Assembly (NCBI GenBank): GCA_031285965.1
Contig: JAITVD010000045.1
Span: 1 to 46,146 of the forward strand
Length of the DNA: 46,146 nt
Direction: 5' to 3'
Source: Azoarcus sp.
Lineage (GTDB): Bacteria > Pseudomonadota > Gammaproteobacteria > Burkholderiales > Rhodocyclaceae
The number at the start of each line of letters is the position of its first letter. Position 1 is the stretch's first letter. A model generated the notes under the pieces. That model saw only the letters and a list, made by a program, of their open reading frames with translations. It was not told the origin of the DNA and ran no database searches. Positions 8,820 to 17,552 of this stretch are shown here, one piece after another. The position numbers and the translations under genes were made by a program.

Positions 8820-10594
8820 TGAAGCCAAGTTTCCGCAACCCAAAAAAATGGGACATTTTCTGCCGTGTCGTCGATAACTACGGAGACATTGGCGTGTGCT
8901 GGAGGCTGGCGCGGGCGCTGGCCGCCGAATATTCGATTGATGCCCGGCTTTGGGTCGATGATTGGCATACCCTCTCCAAAGTATGCCCTGCTGCGGTTCA
9001 GGATGGCGTGAGGGCGGAGGGTGTCGAACTGCGCCGCTGGATAGAGCCTTTTCCAGAGGCGGAACCACACGATGTAGTGATTGAGGCGTTTGGCTGCGAT
9101 TTGCCGGCGACGTTTGAGCGGGTGATGGCGGAGAAGGAAAAAAAGCCCGTGTGGATCAACCTCGAATATCTGTCTGCGGAAGAGTGGGTTCGCGGATGCC
9201 ACAAGCTATCTTCCCCGCATCCGTCGCTGGCGCTTGAAAAATTTTTCTTCTTTCCGGGATTTATCGAAGGCTTGGGCGGGCTGGTTTTGGAAAAAGGACT
9301 TCTTGTCCGGCGTGACGCTTTGCTAAAAAAACAGGCTCGCGCAACGTGGCTGCGGGCATTCACGCAAAACCCCGTTTCTGAAAATACGCTCGTCGTGTCG
9401 CTGTTCGCTTACGAGCCTTTTGGGCTTTCAGACTTGCTGCGTTGCTGGGAACAAGGGGAACGGCCCGTGCTGCTGCTGGTTCCCGAAGGGCGCGCGCTGG
9501 TTTGGGTGGAAAAGGCGCTTGGCACGGCGCTGGCGATTGGCGGGGAAATCGAGCGCGGGGCGCTGCGCGTCGTCGCCTTGCCATTTACGGATCAAAATGG
9601 CTATGACGAATTGCTCTGGCAATGCGATATAAATTTTGTGCGGGGAGAAGATTCTTTTGTGCGGGCGCAATGGGCGGCGCGGCCTTTCGTGTGGAACATC
9701 TACTCGCAAAAAGAAGATGCCCATTTCGTCAAGCTCGAAGCCTTCCTTGCGCTGTTTTGCGTTGGGCTGCGGCAAGAAGCCGCCAATGCGCTGGCCGCGT
9801 TCTGGCGGGCATGGAACGGGCGCGGAGAAACAGCGGCGGCGTGGCTCGCGTTCGCGCAAGCCTTGCCTGAACTGGAAAACCACGCGCGTCGCTGGTGCGC
9901 TGCCCTGAGCGAGCGGGCGAGCCTTGTAACAACGTTGAAGCAATTTGTCGACACTTACCTAGAAAAACTGGATAGAATCCCGCCTCTTCAAATTTTTGAT
10001 GGATCGGGCGGCGCGTCCGGCCAAGGGTCTCATAGCATGAAAACCGCACAAGAACTCCGTTCCGGCAACGTCGTCATGGTGGGCAATGACCCGCTGATTG
10101 TTCAGAAAGCCGAGTACAACAAGTCGGGCCGAAACTCTGCCGTCGTGAAGATGAAATTCAAGAACCTGCTCACGGGCACGCCAGCGGAAGCGGTCTACAA
10201 GGCTGATGACAAGTTCGAGATCGTCGTCCTCGACCGCAAGGAAGTGAGCTATTCCTACTTTGCCGACCCGATGTACGTGTTCATGGACGGCGAATACAAC
10301 CAGTACGAAATCGAAGCGGAAAACATGACCGATGCCCTCAAGTACCTTGAAGAAGGGCTGGTCTGCGAAGTGGTGTTCTACAACGAGAAAGCCATTTCGG
10401 TGGAACTCCCGAACAGCGTCGTGCGCGAAGTCACCTACACTGAACCGGCGGTCAAGGGCGACACGTCCGGCAAGGTCATGAAGCCGGCCAAAATCGGCAC
10501 CAACTTTGAATTGCAGGTTCCCGCCTTCGTCGAAATCGGCGACAAAATCGAAATCGACACCCGCACTGACGAGTACCGTAACCGCGTCAAATAA
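8819..10594 (+). CDS. earP: EarP arginine rhamnosyltransferase read in frame into elongation factor P (591-residue fused frame)
   Basis: Residues 1 to about 380 are EarP, the dTDP-rhamnose:EF-P Arg32 rhamnosyltransferase. Visible are [24 protein letters not shown] (catalytic-site aspartates D19 and D23) and the family block [18 protein letters not shown] followed by [11 protein letters not shown] linker of about 25 residues follows, and from Met407 the protein is a complete EF-P. No stop codon separates enzyme and substrate: the frame runs unbroken to TAA at 10592-10594. In other bacteria earP and efp are normally adjacent separate genes. The ATG at 8819 is the first after an in-frame TGA at 8807-8809 and has no obvious Shine-Dalgarno. 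Either a true fusion is made, or EF-P is mainly made from its own internal start. Confidence 0.88.
   Translation: MKPSFRNPKKWDIFCRVVDNYGDIGVCWRLARALAAEYSIDARLWVDDWHTLSKVCPAAVQDGVRAEGVELRRWIEPFPEAEPHDVVIEAFGCDLPATFERVMAEKEKKPVWINLEYLSAEEWVRGCHKLSSPHPSLALEKFFFFPGFIEGLGGLVLEKGLLVRRDALLKKQARATWLRAFTQNPVSENTLVVSLFAYEPFGLSDLLRCWEQGERPVLLLVPEGRALVWVEKALGTALAIGGEIERGALRVVALPFTDQNGYDELLWQCDINFVRGEDSFVRAQWAARPFVWNIYSQKEDAHFVKLEAFLALFCVGLRQEAANALAAFWRAWNGRGETAAAWLAFAQALPELENHARRWCAALSERASLVTTLKQFVDTYLEKLDRIPPLQIFDGSGGASGQGSHSMKTAQELRSGNVVMVGNDPLIVQKAEYNKSGRNSAVVKMKFKNLLTGTPAEAVYKADDKFEIVVLDRKEVSYSYFADPMYVFMDGEYNQYEIEAENMTDALKYLEEGLVCEVVFYNEKAISVELPNSVVREVTYTEPAVKGDTSGKVMKPAKIGTNFELQVPAFVEIGDKIEIDTRTDEYRNRVK
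9948..9978 (+). promoter_or_regulatory. Candidate internal promoter for efp
   Basis: TCGACA (9948-9953, one mismatch from TTGACA) lies 19 bases before TAGAAT (9973-9978, one mismatch from TATAAT), roughly 60 bases before the efp start. The 11-mer CTGGATAGAAT here is identical to one upstream of earP. The spacing is longer than ideal, so confidence is low. Confidence 0.35.
10037..10594 (+). CDS. efp: Translation elongation factor P (EarP-modified type), internal start
   Basis: EF-P binds the ribosomal E site and relieves stalling at polyproline. Counting from the ATG at 10037 gives 185 residues, the family's usual length, beginning [20 protein letters not shown]. The modification loop reads [13 protein letters not shown] with arginine exactly at position 32, the residue rhamnosylated by EarP. 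Lysine-type EF-Ps have K34 here, so this is the EarP subtype. The KOW-like N-domain and two OB-like domains run through to [10 protein letters not shown]. An AAGGG lies about 10 bases before this ATG and can serve as a ribosome-binding site, so free EF-P is plausible even though the frame is open from earP. A terminator follows at 10628. Confidence 0.95.
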   Translation: MKTAQELRSGNVVMVGNDPLIVQKAEYNKSGRNSAVVKMKFKNLLTGTPAEAVYKADDKFEIVVLDRKEVSYSYFADPMYVFMDGEYNQYEIEAENMTDALKYLEEGLVCEVVFYNEKAISVELPNSVVREVTYTEPAVKGDTSGKVMKPAKIGTNFELQVPAFVEIGDKIEIDTRTDEYRNRVK

Positions 10595-10627
10595 TTTGCG
10601 GTAAGCTGGGCGAATTCCGTTTTTCAA

Positions 10628-10650
10628 GGGAGCCGGAAGGCTCCCATTTC
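10628..10650 (+). terminator. Intrinsic terminator after efp
   Basis: GGGAGCC (10628-10634), GGAA loop, GGCTCCC (10639-10645): a perfect 7-bp stem with a tetraloop, followed by ATTTCATTT. It lies 33 bases after the efp stop and before uvrA, and probably ends the earP/efp transcript. Confidence 0.75.
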
Positions 10651-10663
10651 ATTTCCGCTCGCC

Positions 10664-13600
10664 ATGCCCTGCGACGATTCCCGCGCTCCCCATATCGCCA
10701 TTCATGGCGCGTGTCAGAACAACCTGCGCAACCTGTCACTGGATTTGCCCCTGAACCGCTTGCTGGTCGTCACCGGTGTTTCCGGTTCGGGAAAATCCTC
10801 GCTGGTGTTCGATACCCTCTATGCCGAGGGGCAGCGCCGATACGTTGAAACCTTTTCGCCCTATGCGCGGCAATTTCTGGAGCGCATGGACAAGCCCCGC
10901 GTCGAGCGCATCGACGGCGTGCCGCCCGCCATCGCCATCGACCAGTCCGGGCAGGTGCGCACCTCGCGTTCCACTGTAGGAACAATGACCGAGCTGGCCG
11001 ATTACCTGAAGCTGCTCTACGCCCGCGCCGCTCGCCTGCATTGCCGGGTTTGCGGCAAACCAGTGCGGCGTGACACCCCGGCGGAGATTGCCGCCGACCT
11101 TGCCAGACGCAGCGACGCGGCAAACGACCCCCGGCTGGCGGTTTGTTTTCCCCTTGCCGTCCCCGCGAATTTCACTGCCGAAGAAGTGACCGCGCTGCTG
11201 GCCGCGCAAGGCTACACCCGCGTCCACGCGCGGCAGAAAGGCGGACAGGGGGATGTGCTGCAAGTGGTGCAGGATCGTTTCCGCTTCTCCAGCGCCGACC
11301 CGGCTCGCGTCGCCGAGGCGCTGGAAGCCGCCCTGCAACGTGGTCAAGGGCATCTCACGGTGTTTGCCGGGGAAGCGGAAAATGCCGAAGCGTGGCCGTA
11401 TTCGGCGGGGCTTCACTGCGCCGAATGCGGCATCGCCTATAGCGACCCGACGCCGGGGCTTTTCTCGTTCAATTCGCCGATTGGGGCATGCGAAACCTGC
11501 CGGGGTTTCGGGCGGGTCATCGGGGTGGATTTCGGCCTCGTCGTGCCGGATGAATCAAAAACGCTCGCCGAAGGCGCGGTAAAGCCTTGGCAGACGCAAA
11601 GTTTCCGCGAGTGCCAGGACGATTTGATACGCATGGCGGCGAAAGACGGTGTTGCGGTCGATGTGCCTTTCCGCGACCTGCCGCCCGAGCATCGCCGCTG
11701 GGCGCTCGAAGGCGACGACAAATGGAAAAGCTGGGATGCTTCATGGCCGCGCTACTGGTATGGGGCGCGGCATTTTTTCGACTGGCTGGAAAGCAAGTCT
11801 TACAAGATGCACATCCGCGTGCTGCTGTCGCGCTACCGCAGCTACACCGAATGCCCCGCCTGCCACGGGGCGCGGCTCAAGCCCGATGCCTTGCTGTGGC
11901 GCTTGCCGCTGGACGGCTCGGATGAACGGAGCATGCCGATTCACGAATTGATGGCCTTGTCCGCCTCGAAACTGCGCGAATGCTTTGCCAATCTGAACTT
12001 GCCGACGCTGGCCGATGAGGCGGGCGCGCTCGTGCTGGGCGAAATCCGCAGCCGTCTCGATTACCTCGCCGATGTCGGCCTCGGCTACCTGACGCTGGAC
12101 AGGCAGTCGCGCACGCTCTCCGGCGGGGAAGTCCAGCGCATCAACCTCACGGGCGCGCTGGGAACCGCGCTTGTCAATACGCTGTTCGTGCTCGATGAGC
12201 CTTCGGTTGGGCTGCATCCGCGTGATGTTGGGCGCATCGTCAAAACAATGGCGCGGTTGCGCGACGCGGGCAATACGCTGGTCGTCGTCGAGCACGACCC
12301 CCAAGTGATGCTGGCCGCCGACGAATTGCTCGAAATCGGCCCCGGCGCGGGCGAGCGCGGCGGCGAACTGGTCGCTCGCGGCACGCCGCAGGAAATCGCC
12401 GCCCATCAACGCTCCGTCACCGGGCCGTGGCTTTCCGGGGGAAAAAGCATTGCGGGCATCCGGCACGCGCAGCCCGTGGACGCGCAAACGCCCCGGCTCA
12501 CGCTGATTGAAGCCCGCGAGCACAATCTGCGCTCCCTCACGGCGGCTTTTCCGCTGCGGCGGCTGGTCTGCCTCACGGGCGTGTCCGGCTCAGGCAAGTC
12601 CACGCTGATTGGCGATGTGCTCTATCCGGCGCTGGCGCGGCATTTCGGGCAAAGCGTCGATGCCTCCGGCGGAACGTTTGAGCGCATCGACGGGCTGGAA
12701 TTCCTTTCCGGCGTGGTCATGGTCGACCAGTCCCCTATCGGCAAAAGCTCGCGCTCCAATCCCGTGAGCTATGTCGGCGCGTGGGATGCCATCCGCCAGT
12801 TGTTCGCCGCCTTGCCGGAAGCCAAACAGCGCGGCTACGGGCCGGGTGCGTTCAGCTTCAATGCCGGGCATGGGCGCTGCCCCACTTGCTCGGGTTCGGG
12901 CTTCGAGCATGTCGAAATGCAGTTTCTTTCCGATGTCTGGCTGCGCTGCCCGGACTGCGAAGGTAAACGCTACCGCCCGGAAGTGCTCGAATTGCGCTGG
13001 CGCGAAAAATCCGTGGCGGACGTGCTGGACATGACCGTTTCCGAAGCCCTGCGATTTTTCGCCGAGGAGCCAAATGTGCTGGCCGCGCTCGCGCCGCTCT
13101 CCGATGTCGGGCTGGGCTACCTGCGGCTCGGGCAGCCCGTGCCGACCCTCTCCGGCGGCGAGGCGCAGCGCCTGAAGCTCGCCGGACATCTGACCGGAGG
13201 CAAGCGCGGCGGGAAATCTGTGGAAAGACAGGGCGGGCATGCCGAATCCGGCTTGCTTTTTCTCTTCGACGAGCCCACGACCGGGCTGCACTTCGAGGAT
13301 GTCGCGGTGCTGCTCAAGGCGTTCGACAAACTGCTTGCCAGCGGGCATTCGCTGATTGTCATCGAGCACCATCTCGACCTCATCGCCGCCGCCGACTGGA
13401 TTATCGACCTCGGCCCGGAGGGCGGCGAGGAAGGCGGGCAGCTTGTCGCCGAGGGTTCCCCGCAGACTTTGGCTGACCATCCCACTTCCCACACGGGCGC
13501 GGCGCTGCGCGAATACGCCGCCGCGATTGAGCGCAACCGCAAGGCTGTCCGGCAAGTTGCCGAAGCGCCCGCCGCGCCTTGGCGCGTCCAGCCGCCGCAA

Positions 13601-16261
13601 GCCATTGACATTTTCCATGCCCGCGAGCACAACCTCAAAAACATCAGCGTCCGCGTTCCGCGCCAACGGCTCACCGTGGTGACGGGGCTTTCCGGCTCGG
13701 GTAAATCGACATTGGCGTTCGACATCATTTTCGGCGAAGGCCAGCGCCGCTATCTTGAATCCCTCAACGCCTACGCCCGTCAGTTTGTGCAGCCCGCTCG
13801 GCGGCCCGAGGTCGATGGCATTGTCGGCATTCCCCCGACCGTGGCCATTGAGCAGCGCACCAGCCGAGGCGGCTACAAAAGCACAGTGTCCACGCTGACC
13901 GAAATAGCCCCTTTCCTGCGGCTGCTCTACGCCAAACTGGGCATCCAGCACTGCCCGGATTGCGGGAGTGCCGTCAGGCCGCAGAGTTTCGAGGCCATCG
14001 TCGCCCAAGTGATGAAAGAGTTCCGCGAGGCATCTATCGAAATTCTCGCCCCGTTGGTGACAGGCCGAAAAGGGCTGTACAACGAACTTGCCAAATGGGC
14101 GAAAAGCAAAGGAATCGAACAGCTTCGGGTCGACGGCATTTACTTGCCCACGGGCAAATGGCCGCGCCTCGACCGCTACAAGGAACACGATATAGAACTG
14201 CCCGTCGGCATGGTCGTCGTGCGCCCGGAAAACGAAGCCCTGTTGCGCGATTTTGTGCGCGAAGCCCTTGGGCATGGCAAAGGCGTGCTGAAAACGCTGA
14301 AACTGGGCGAGGCGGGAAGCGTGCCGACCGTTTTTTCCACTCAGCGTGCCTGTCCTTCCTGTGGCACGGGCTTTCCCGAACCCGACCCCAAATTGTTCTC
14401 ATGGAACGCCCGCCACGGCTGGTGTCCGAAATGTTTCGGAACCGGACTGAAAACGGCGGCGCGTATCGAAGACCCTGACCAGCTCGACCTCGGCAACGTC
14501 GACGGGCTGATTCATCATGGCGAAACCTGCCCCGCCTGCATGGGGGCGCGTCTCAATCCCGTGGGGCGAGCCGTGCTTTTTCGAGAAAAACCCCTGCACG
14601 AACTGGCGAGCCTGACGGTTGAGCGGGCATCGGCGTTTTTTGAAACGCTTGAAACCGATGAACGCGAAGCGGGCATCGCCCGCGACCTTTTGAACGAAAT
14701 ACGGAGCCGTCTCGCTTTTCTCCGGCGGGTCGGTCTCGGCTACCTTGCGCTCGACCGTTCCGCGCCCACGCTCTCCGGCGGCGAGGCGCAGCGCATCCGG
14801 CTGGCCGCGCAGCTTGGCTCCAACCTGCGCGGTGTGTGTTACGTGCTCGACGAGCCGACGATTGGGCTGCACCCGCGTGACAACCGTCTGTTGCTCGATA
14901 CGCTCGAAGCCCTGCGTGACCGGGGCAACACGCTCGTAGTCGTCGAGCACGATGTCGAGACCATCCACCGCGCCGACCACATCATTGACCTCGGCCCCGG
15001 CGCGGGCACACGCGGCGGGGAAATCGTGGCCACAGGCACGCTGGACGAAATCATTGCCGCGCCCGCTTCCGTCACCGGACAGCGGCTACGTGCGCCGATG
15101 GCGCATCCGGCGCGGAGCCGTCGCCCGGTTGGCGAAGCTCATCCCGTCTTGCAGGTCGAGGGCGCTAGCCTGCACAACCTCAAGAACATCAGCGTGCGGA
15201 TTCCGCTGGCTCGTCTGAGCGTCGTGAGCGGCGTTTCCGGCTCCGGCAAATCGACGCTCGCGCGCGATGTCCTCCACGCCAGTTTGCGTGCCTTGCTCGG
15301 CGACCCGGAAACCGCCCGCGCCCGACGGCGCGGCGCGGACGTACAGGCCATTCCCTTGGGGGGTTCCGCGCCCGTGGGCTGTCGGGAGATTGTGGGCTGG
15401 CAGCATGTTGGGCGCGTTCTGGAAGTCGACCAAACGCCCATTGGCAAAACGCCGCGTTCCTGCCCGGCCACCTACGTCGGTTTTTGGGATGCCGTGCGCA
15501 AACTTTTCGCCGATACCCTCGAAGCCCGCAGCCACGGCTGGAACGCGGGGCGCTTTTCCTTCAACACAGGCGCGGGGCGCTGCCCGGTCTGCGAAGGCGC
15601 GGGACAGACCACGGTGGAGATGAATTTCCTGCCCGATGTCAAAACGCTGTGCGAAGCCTGCGGCGGCGCGCGCTTCAACCCGGAAACCCTGCTCGTGCGC
15701 TGGCGCGGAAAATCGGCGGCGGAAGTGCTGGCGATGGAAATCGACGAAGCGGCGGAATTTTTCGCCGCCCATCCGTCGATAGCCCATCCCCTGCAACTGC
15801 TGAAAGAAGTCGGCCTTGGCTACCTCACGCTCGGGCAGCCTAGCCCGACGCTTTCCGGCGGCGAGGCGCAGCGCATCAAGCTGGTGACGGAACTCGCCAA
15901 GGTTCGTCCGGTTCCGGGCGGCGACATCGCCCAAGGGATGCCGCTGCCGCCCAACCGCCACACGCTCTACGTGCTCGACGAGCCTACGGTTGGGCTGCAT
16001 ATGGCCGATGTCGAGAAACTGATTCATGTCCTCCATCGCCTGACCGAAGCCGGACATACCGTGCTGGTCATCGAGCATGATCTGGATGTCATCGCGGAGG
16101 CCGACTGGCTGATTGACCTCGGACACGAAGGCGGCGAGCGCGGAGGCGAGCTTGTCGCCGAAGGCGTGCCGGAAAAAATCATGCGGACGACGGCTTCATA
16201 CACGGGGCGGTATCTGGCGGAATTTCTGCGGGCGCGGAATGACGTTTGTCCATCCGATTAG
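10664..16261 (+). CDS. uvrA: Excinuclease ABC subunit A, giant tandem-duplicated form (UvrA2 type)
   Basis: UvrA is the DNA-damage recognition ATPase of nucleotide excision repair. This protein has 1865 residues, about twice the standard ~940, because two complete UvrA units are joined. Four Walker A motifs are visible: GVSGSGKSSL (about 38), GVSGSGKSTL (about 639), GLSGSGKSTL (about 1007) and GVSGSGKSTL (about 1523). Four ABC signatures are LSGGEVQRINL (about 484) and LSGGEAQR (about 829, 1369 and 1729). Each half carries zinc-finger cysteine sets such as CAECG...CETC and CPTCSGSG...CPDCEG, and CPSCG...CPKC and CPVCEGAG...CEACGG. All ATPase sites look intact. The unit may mimic a covalent dimer. 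Long UvrAs of this kind are known in betaproteobacteria, generally beside a normal-size UvrA elsewhere. Confidence 0.93.
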   Translation: MPCDDSRAPHIAIHGACQNNLRNLSLDLPLNRLLVVTGVSGSGKSSLVFDTLYAEGQRRYVETFSPYARQFLERMDKPRVERIDGVPPAIAIDQSGQVRTSRSTVGTMTELADYLKLLYARAARLHCRVCGKPVRRDTPAEIAADLARRSDAANDPRLAVCFPLAVPANFTAEEVTALLAAQGYTRVHARQKGGQGDVLQVVQDRFRFSSADPARVAEALEAALQRGQGHLTVFAGEAENAEAWPYSAGLHCAECGIAYSDPTPGLFSFNSPIGACETCRGFGRVIGVDFGLVVPDESKTLAEGAVKPWQTQSFRECQDDLIRMAAKDGVAVDVPFRDLPPEHRRWALEGDDKWKSWDASWPRYWYGARHFFDWLESKSYKMHIRVLLSRYRSYTECPACHGARLKPDALLWRLPLDGSDERSMPIHELMALSASKLRECFANLNLPTLADEAGALVLGEIRSRLDYLADVGLGYLTLDRQSRTLSGGEVQRINLTGALGTALVNTLFVLDEPSVGLHPRDVGRIVKTMARLRDAGNTLVVVEHDPQVMLAADELLEIGPGAGERGGELVARGTPQEIAAHQRSVTGPWLSGGKSIAGIRHAQPVDAQTPRLTLIEAREHNLRSLTAAFPLRRLVCLTGVSGSGKSTLIGDVLYPALARHFGQSVDASGGTFERIDGLEFLSGVVMVDQSPIGKSSRSNPVSYVGAWDAIRQLFAALPEAKQRGYGPGAFSFNAGHGRCPTCSGSGFEHVEMQFLSDVWLRCPDCEGKRYRPEVLELRWREKSVADVLDMTVSEALRFFAEEPNVLAALAPLSDVGLGYLRLGQPVPTLSGGEAQRLKLAGHLTGGKRGGKSVERQGGHAESGLLFLFDEPTTGLHFEDVAVLLKAFDKLLASGHSLIVIEHHLDLIAAADWIIDLGPEGGEEGGQLVAEGSPQTLADHPTSHTGAALREYAAAIERNRKAVRQVAEAPAAPWRVQPPQAIDIFHAREHNLKNISVRVPRQRLTVVTGLSGSGKSTLAFDIIFGEGQRRYLESLNAYARQFVQPARRPEVDGIVGIPPTVAIEQRTSRGGYKSTVSTLTEIAPFLRLLYAKLGIQHCPDCGSAVRPQSFEAIVAQVMKEFREASIEILAPLVTGRKGLYNELAKWAKSKGIEQLRVDGIYLPTGKWPRLDRYKEHDIELPVGMVVVRPENEALLRDFVREALGHGKGVLKTLKLGEAGSVPTVFSTQRACPSCGTGFPEPDPKLFSWNARHGWCPKCFGTGLKTAARIEDPDQLDLGNVDGLIHHGETCPACMGARLNPVGRAVLFREKPLHELASLTVERASAFFETLETDEREAGIARDLLNEIRSRLAFLRRVGLGYLALDRSAPTLSGGEAQRIRLAAQLGSNLRGVCYVLDEPTIGLHPRDNRLLLDTLEALRDRGNTLVVVEHDVETIHRADHIIDLGPGAGTRGGEIVATGTLDEIIAAPASVTGQRLRAPMAHPARSRRPVGEAHPVLQVEGASLHNLKNISVRIPLARLSVVSGVSGSGKSTLARDVLHASLRALLGDPETARARRRGADVQAIPLGGSAPVGCREIVGWQHVGRVLEVDQTPIGKTPRSCPATYVGFWDAVRKLFADTLEARSHGWNAGRFSFNTGAGRCPVCEGAGQTTVEMNFLPDVKTLCEACGGARFNPETLLVRWRGKSAAEVLAMEIDEAAEFFAAHPSIAHPLQLLKEVGLGYLTLGQPSPTLSGGEAQRIKLVTELAKVRPVPGGDIAQGMPLPPNRHTLYVLDEPTVGLHMADVEKLIHVLHRLTEAGHTVLVIEHDLDVIAEADWLIDLGHEGGERGGELVAEGVPEKIMRTTASYTGRYLAEFLRARNDVCPSD

Positions 16262-16273
16262 CGACAGATGCCC

Positions 16274-16310
16274 GCCACGGATTGCTTGTGTGTCATCCGG
16301 CGCTTTTTTT
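16274..16310 (+). terminator. Probable intrinsic terminator after uvrA
   Basis: GCC-ac-GGAT pairs with ATCC-GGC (16295-16301) around a 12-base loop, followed by GC and seven T residues (16304-16310). The 2-base bulge weakens it, but the T-run and its position just after the uvrA stop support the call. Confidence 0.5.
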
Positions 16311-16363
16311 AATGGCGGAACTGGGCAAGAATAAGCATTTGCCTGTCCTGCTTGGAGAACTTT

Positions 16364-17152
16364 ATGACTTTTGCTTTCCGCCTTTTTCGCATCGTTTTCT
16401 TGTTGCTGCCAATCGTCGCCGTTGCCTTGTTTGCCGGACACGAGGCGCAGGCTCGAAAGACCGGAAGCGCCAGAGCCGAGAAAGCCGCAGAAAACAAGGT
16501 GCGAAAAGGCGTTGCGGCGTTTCTCGAAGTCCCCGAAACGGTAGTGGAATCGGTCAGGCGCATCCCGCAGGGCAATCTGTACGAAGTCGTGCTGACCAAT
16601 GGCGAACTCTTCTACACCGACAAATCGGCGGGTTTTTTCATCCTTGGCAACATCATCGACGCAAAGACGCAGAAAAACATCACCGCCGAGCGCCTCGACA
16701 AACTTGCCCGCATTGATTTCAAATCCCTGCCGCTGGAACAAGCGGTCAAGCGCGTCAATGGCAACGGCCAGCGGGTCATCGTGACGTTTGAGGATCCCGA
16801 TTGCGGCTACTGCAAGCATTTGGGCAAAGAACTACAGAAAGTAAAAGACGTGACCCTCTACACCTTCCTCTACCCGATTATTTCAGAGGATTCCATGGCT
16901 CGGTCGCGCCATATTTGGTGCGCTGAAAACAAGGCCGCGGCGTGGATAAACTGGATTGTCGATGGCAAGGCGCCTGAAGCGCGCAACTGCGATAGCTCCG
17001 CCGTTGAGCGCAACATGGAACTGGGCGGAAAGCTGCGCGTCACGGGAACCCCCGTCCTGTTCTTTGCGGACGGTTCGCGCATCGGCGGCTACCGCGAAGC
17101 GGCGGATTTGGAACAAAAATTGAGCGAAATTTCTGCCGAGGATGCCAAATAA
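16364..17152 (+). CDS. dsbC: Periplasmic disulfide isomerase DsbC
   Basis: DsbC isomerises wrong disulfides in the periplasm and is kept reduced by DsbD. The protein has 262 residues from the ATG at 16364, which has GGAG 6-10 bases upstream; a TTG codon four residues earlier is not needed. It starts with a basic n-region and hydrophobic stretch ending ...GHEAQA, a typical signal peptide. The N-terminal dimerisation domain includes NGELFYTDKSAGFFILGNI. The thioredoxin domain carries the active site CGYC in FEDPDCGYCKHLGKEL, a second cysteine pair (IWC...RNC) and the cis-proline GTPVLFF. All catalytic parts are present. It appears to be monocistronic, in a ~100-base gap after uvrA and before 400 non-coding bases. 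Confidence 0.94.
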   Translation: MTFAFRLFRIVFLLLPIVAVALFAGHEAQARKTGSARAEKAAENKVRKGVAAFLEVPETVVESVRRIPQGNLYEVVLTNGELFYTDKSAGFFILGNIIDAKTQKNITAERLDKLARIDFKSLPLEQAVKRVNGNGQRVIVTFEDPDCGYCKHLGKELQKVKDVTLYTFLYPIISEDSMARSRHIWCAENKAAAWINWIVDGKAPEARNCDSSAVERNMELGGKLRVTGTPVLFFADGSRIGGYREAADLEQKLSEISAEDAK

Positions 17153-17552
17153 GGTTTTTCTAAATCTATTCACGTTCTATTTTCTTGGCAAATAGGTTCC
17201 GAAAGTGGAATGCCGTGCCGCAAGAGCCGTGGCAAACAACAGGAATACCTAAGCGCCCTTTTGGATTCAAATTCAAGCAATGAAATAAAAAGAAAGCAAA
17301 TTCTGAGGTGAAAATTGCCAAAAAAAGATAGCTGTTTTTTAAGAATGTCCCGCCATTTAGAGCGCGGCCTTTTCCCTGTACGCGAGAAAAACAGAAAAAA
17401 TTGTTTTAGATAATTTATATCTATGCCAAAAAACTATTCTTACGCACGCGAACGGGGCTTCGCGCTTTCTTGAGCGGCGTCGGCATGATAGGCTTGGCAG
17501 CCATATTGGCAGTCGGACGGTTCTTCTTTTCCGGCCTCACAGGAACATCACC
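17153..17552 (+). other. 400-base gap upstream of leuA, including possible small leader frames
   Basis: The first ~270 bases are more AT-rich than the flanking genes and show no convincing gene. Two short frames lie near the end: [16 protein letters not shown] (starting 17423) and [20 protein letters not shown]... (23 codons, 17485-17556), whose TGA overlaps the leuA ATG as ATGA. The second is hydrophobic with three leucines but no leucine run, so classical leucine attenuation is not supported; translational coupling is possible. The leuA ribosome-binding site AGGAA lies inside it. No terminator hairpin was recognised. Confidence 0.3.

Noticed and set aside
12590-14275. 561-codon minus-strand open frame inside uvrA
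   Set aside because: It is the shadow of the UvrA coding frame in high-GC DNA, with no family motif or ribosome-binding site.
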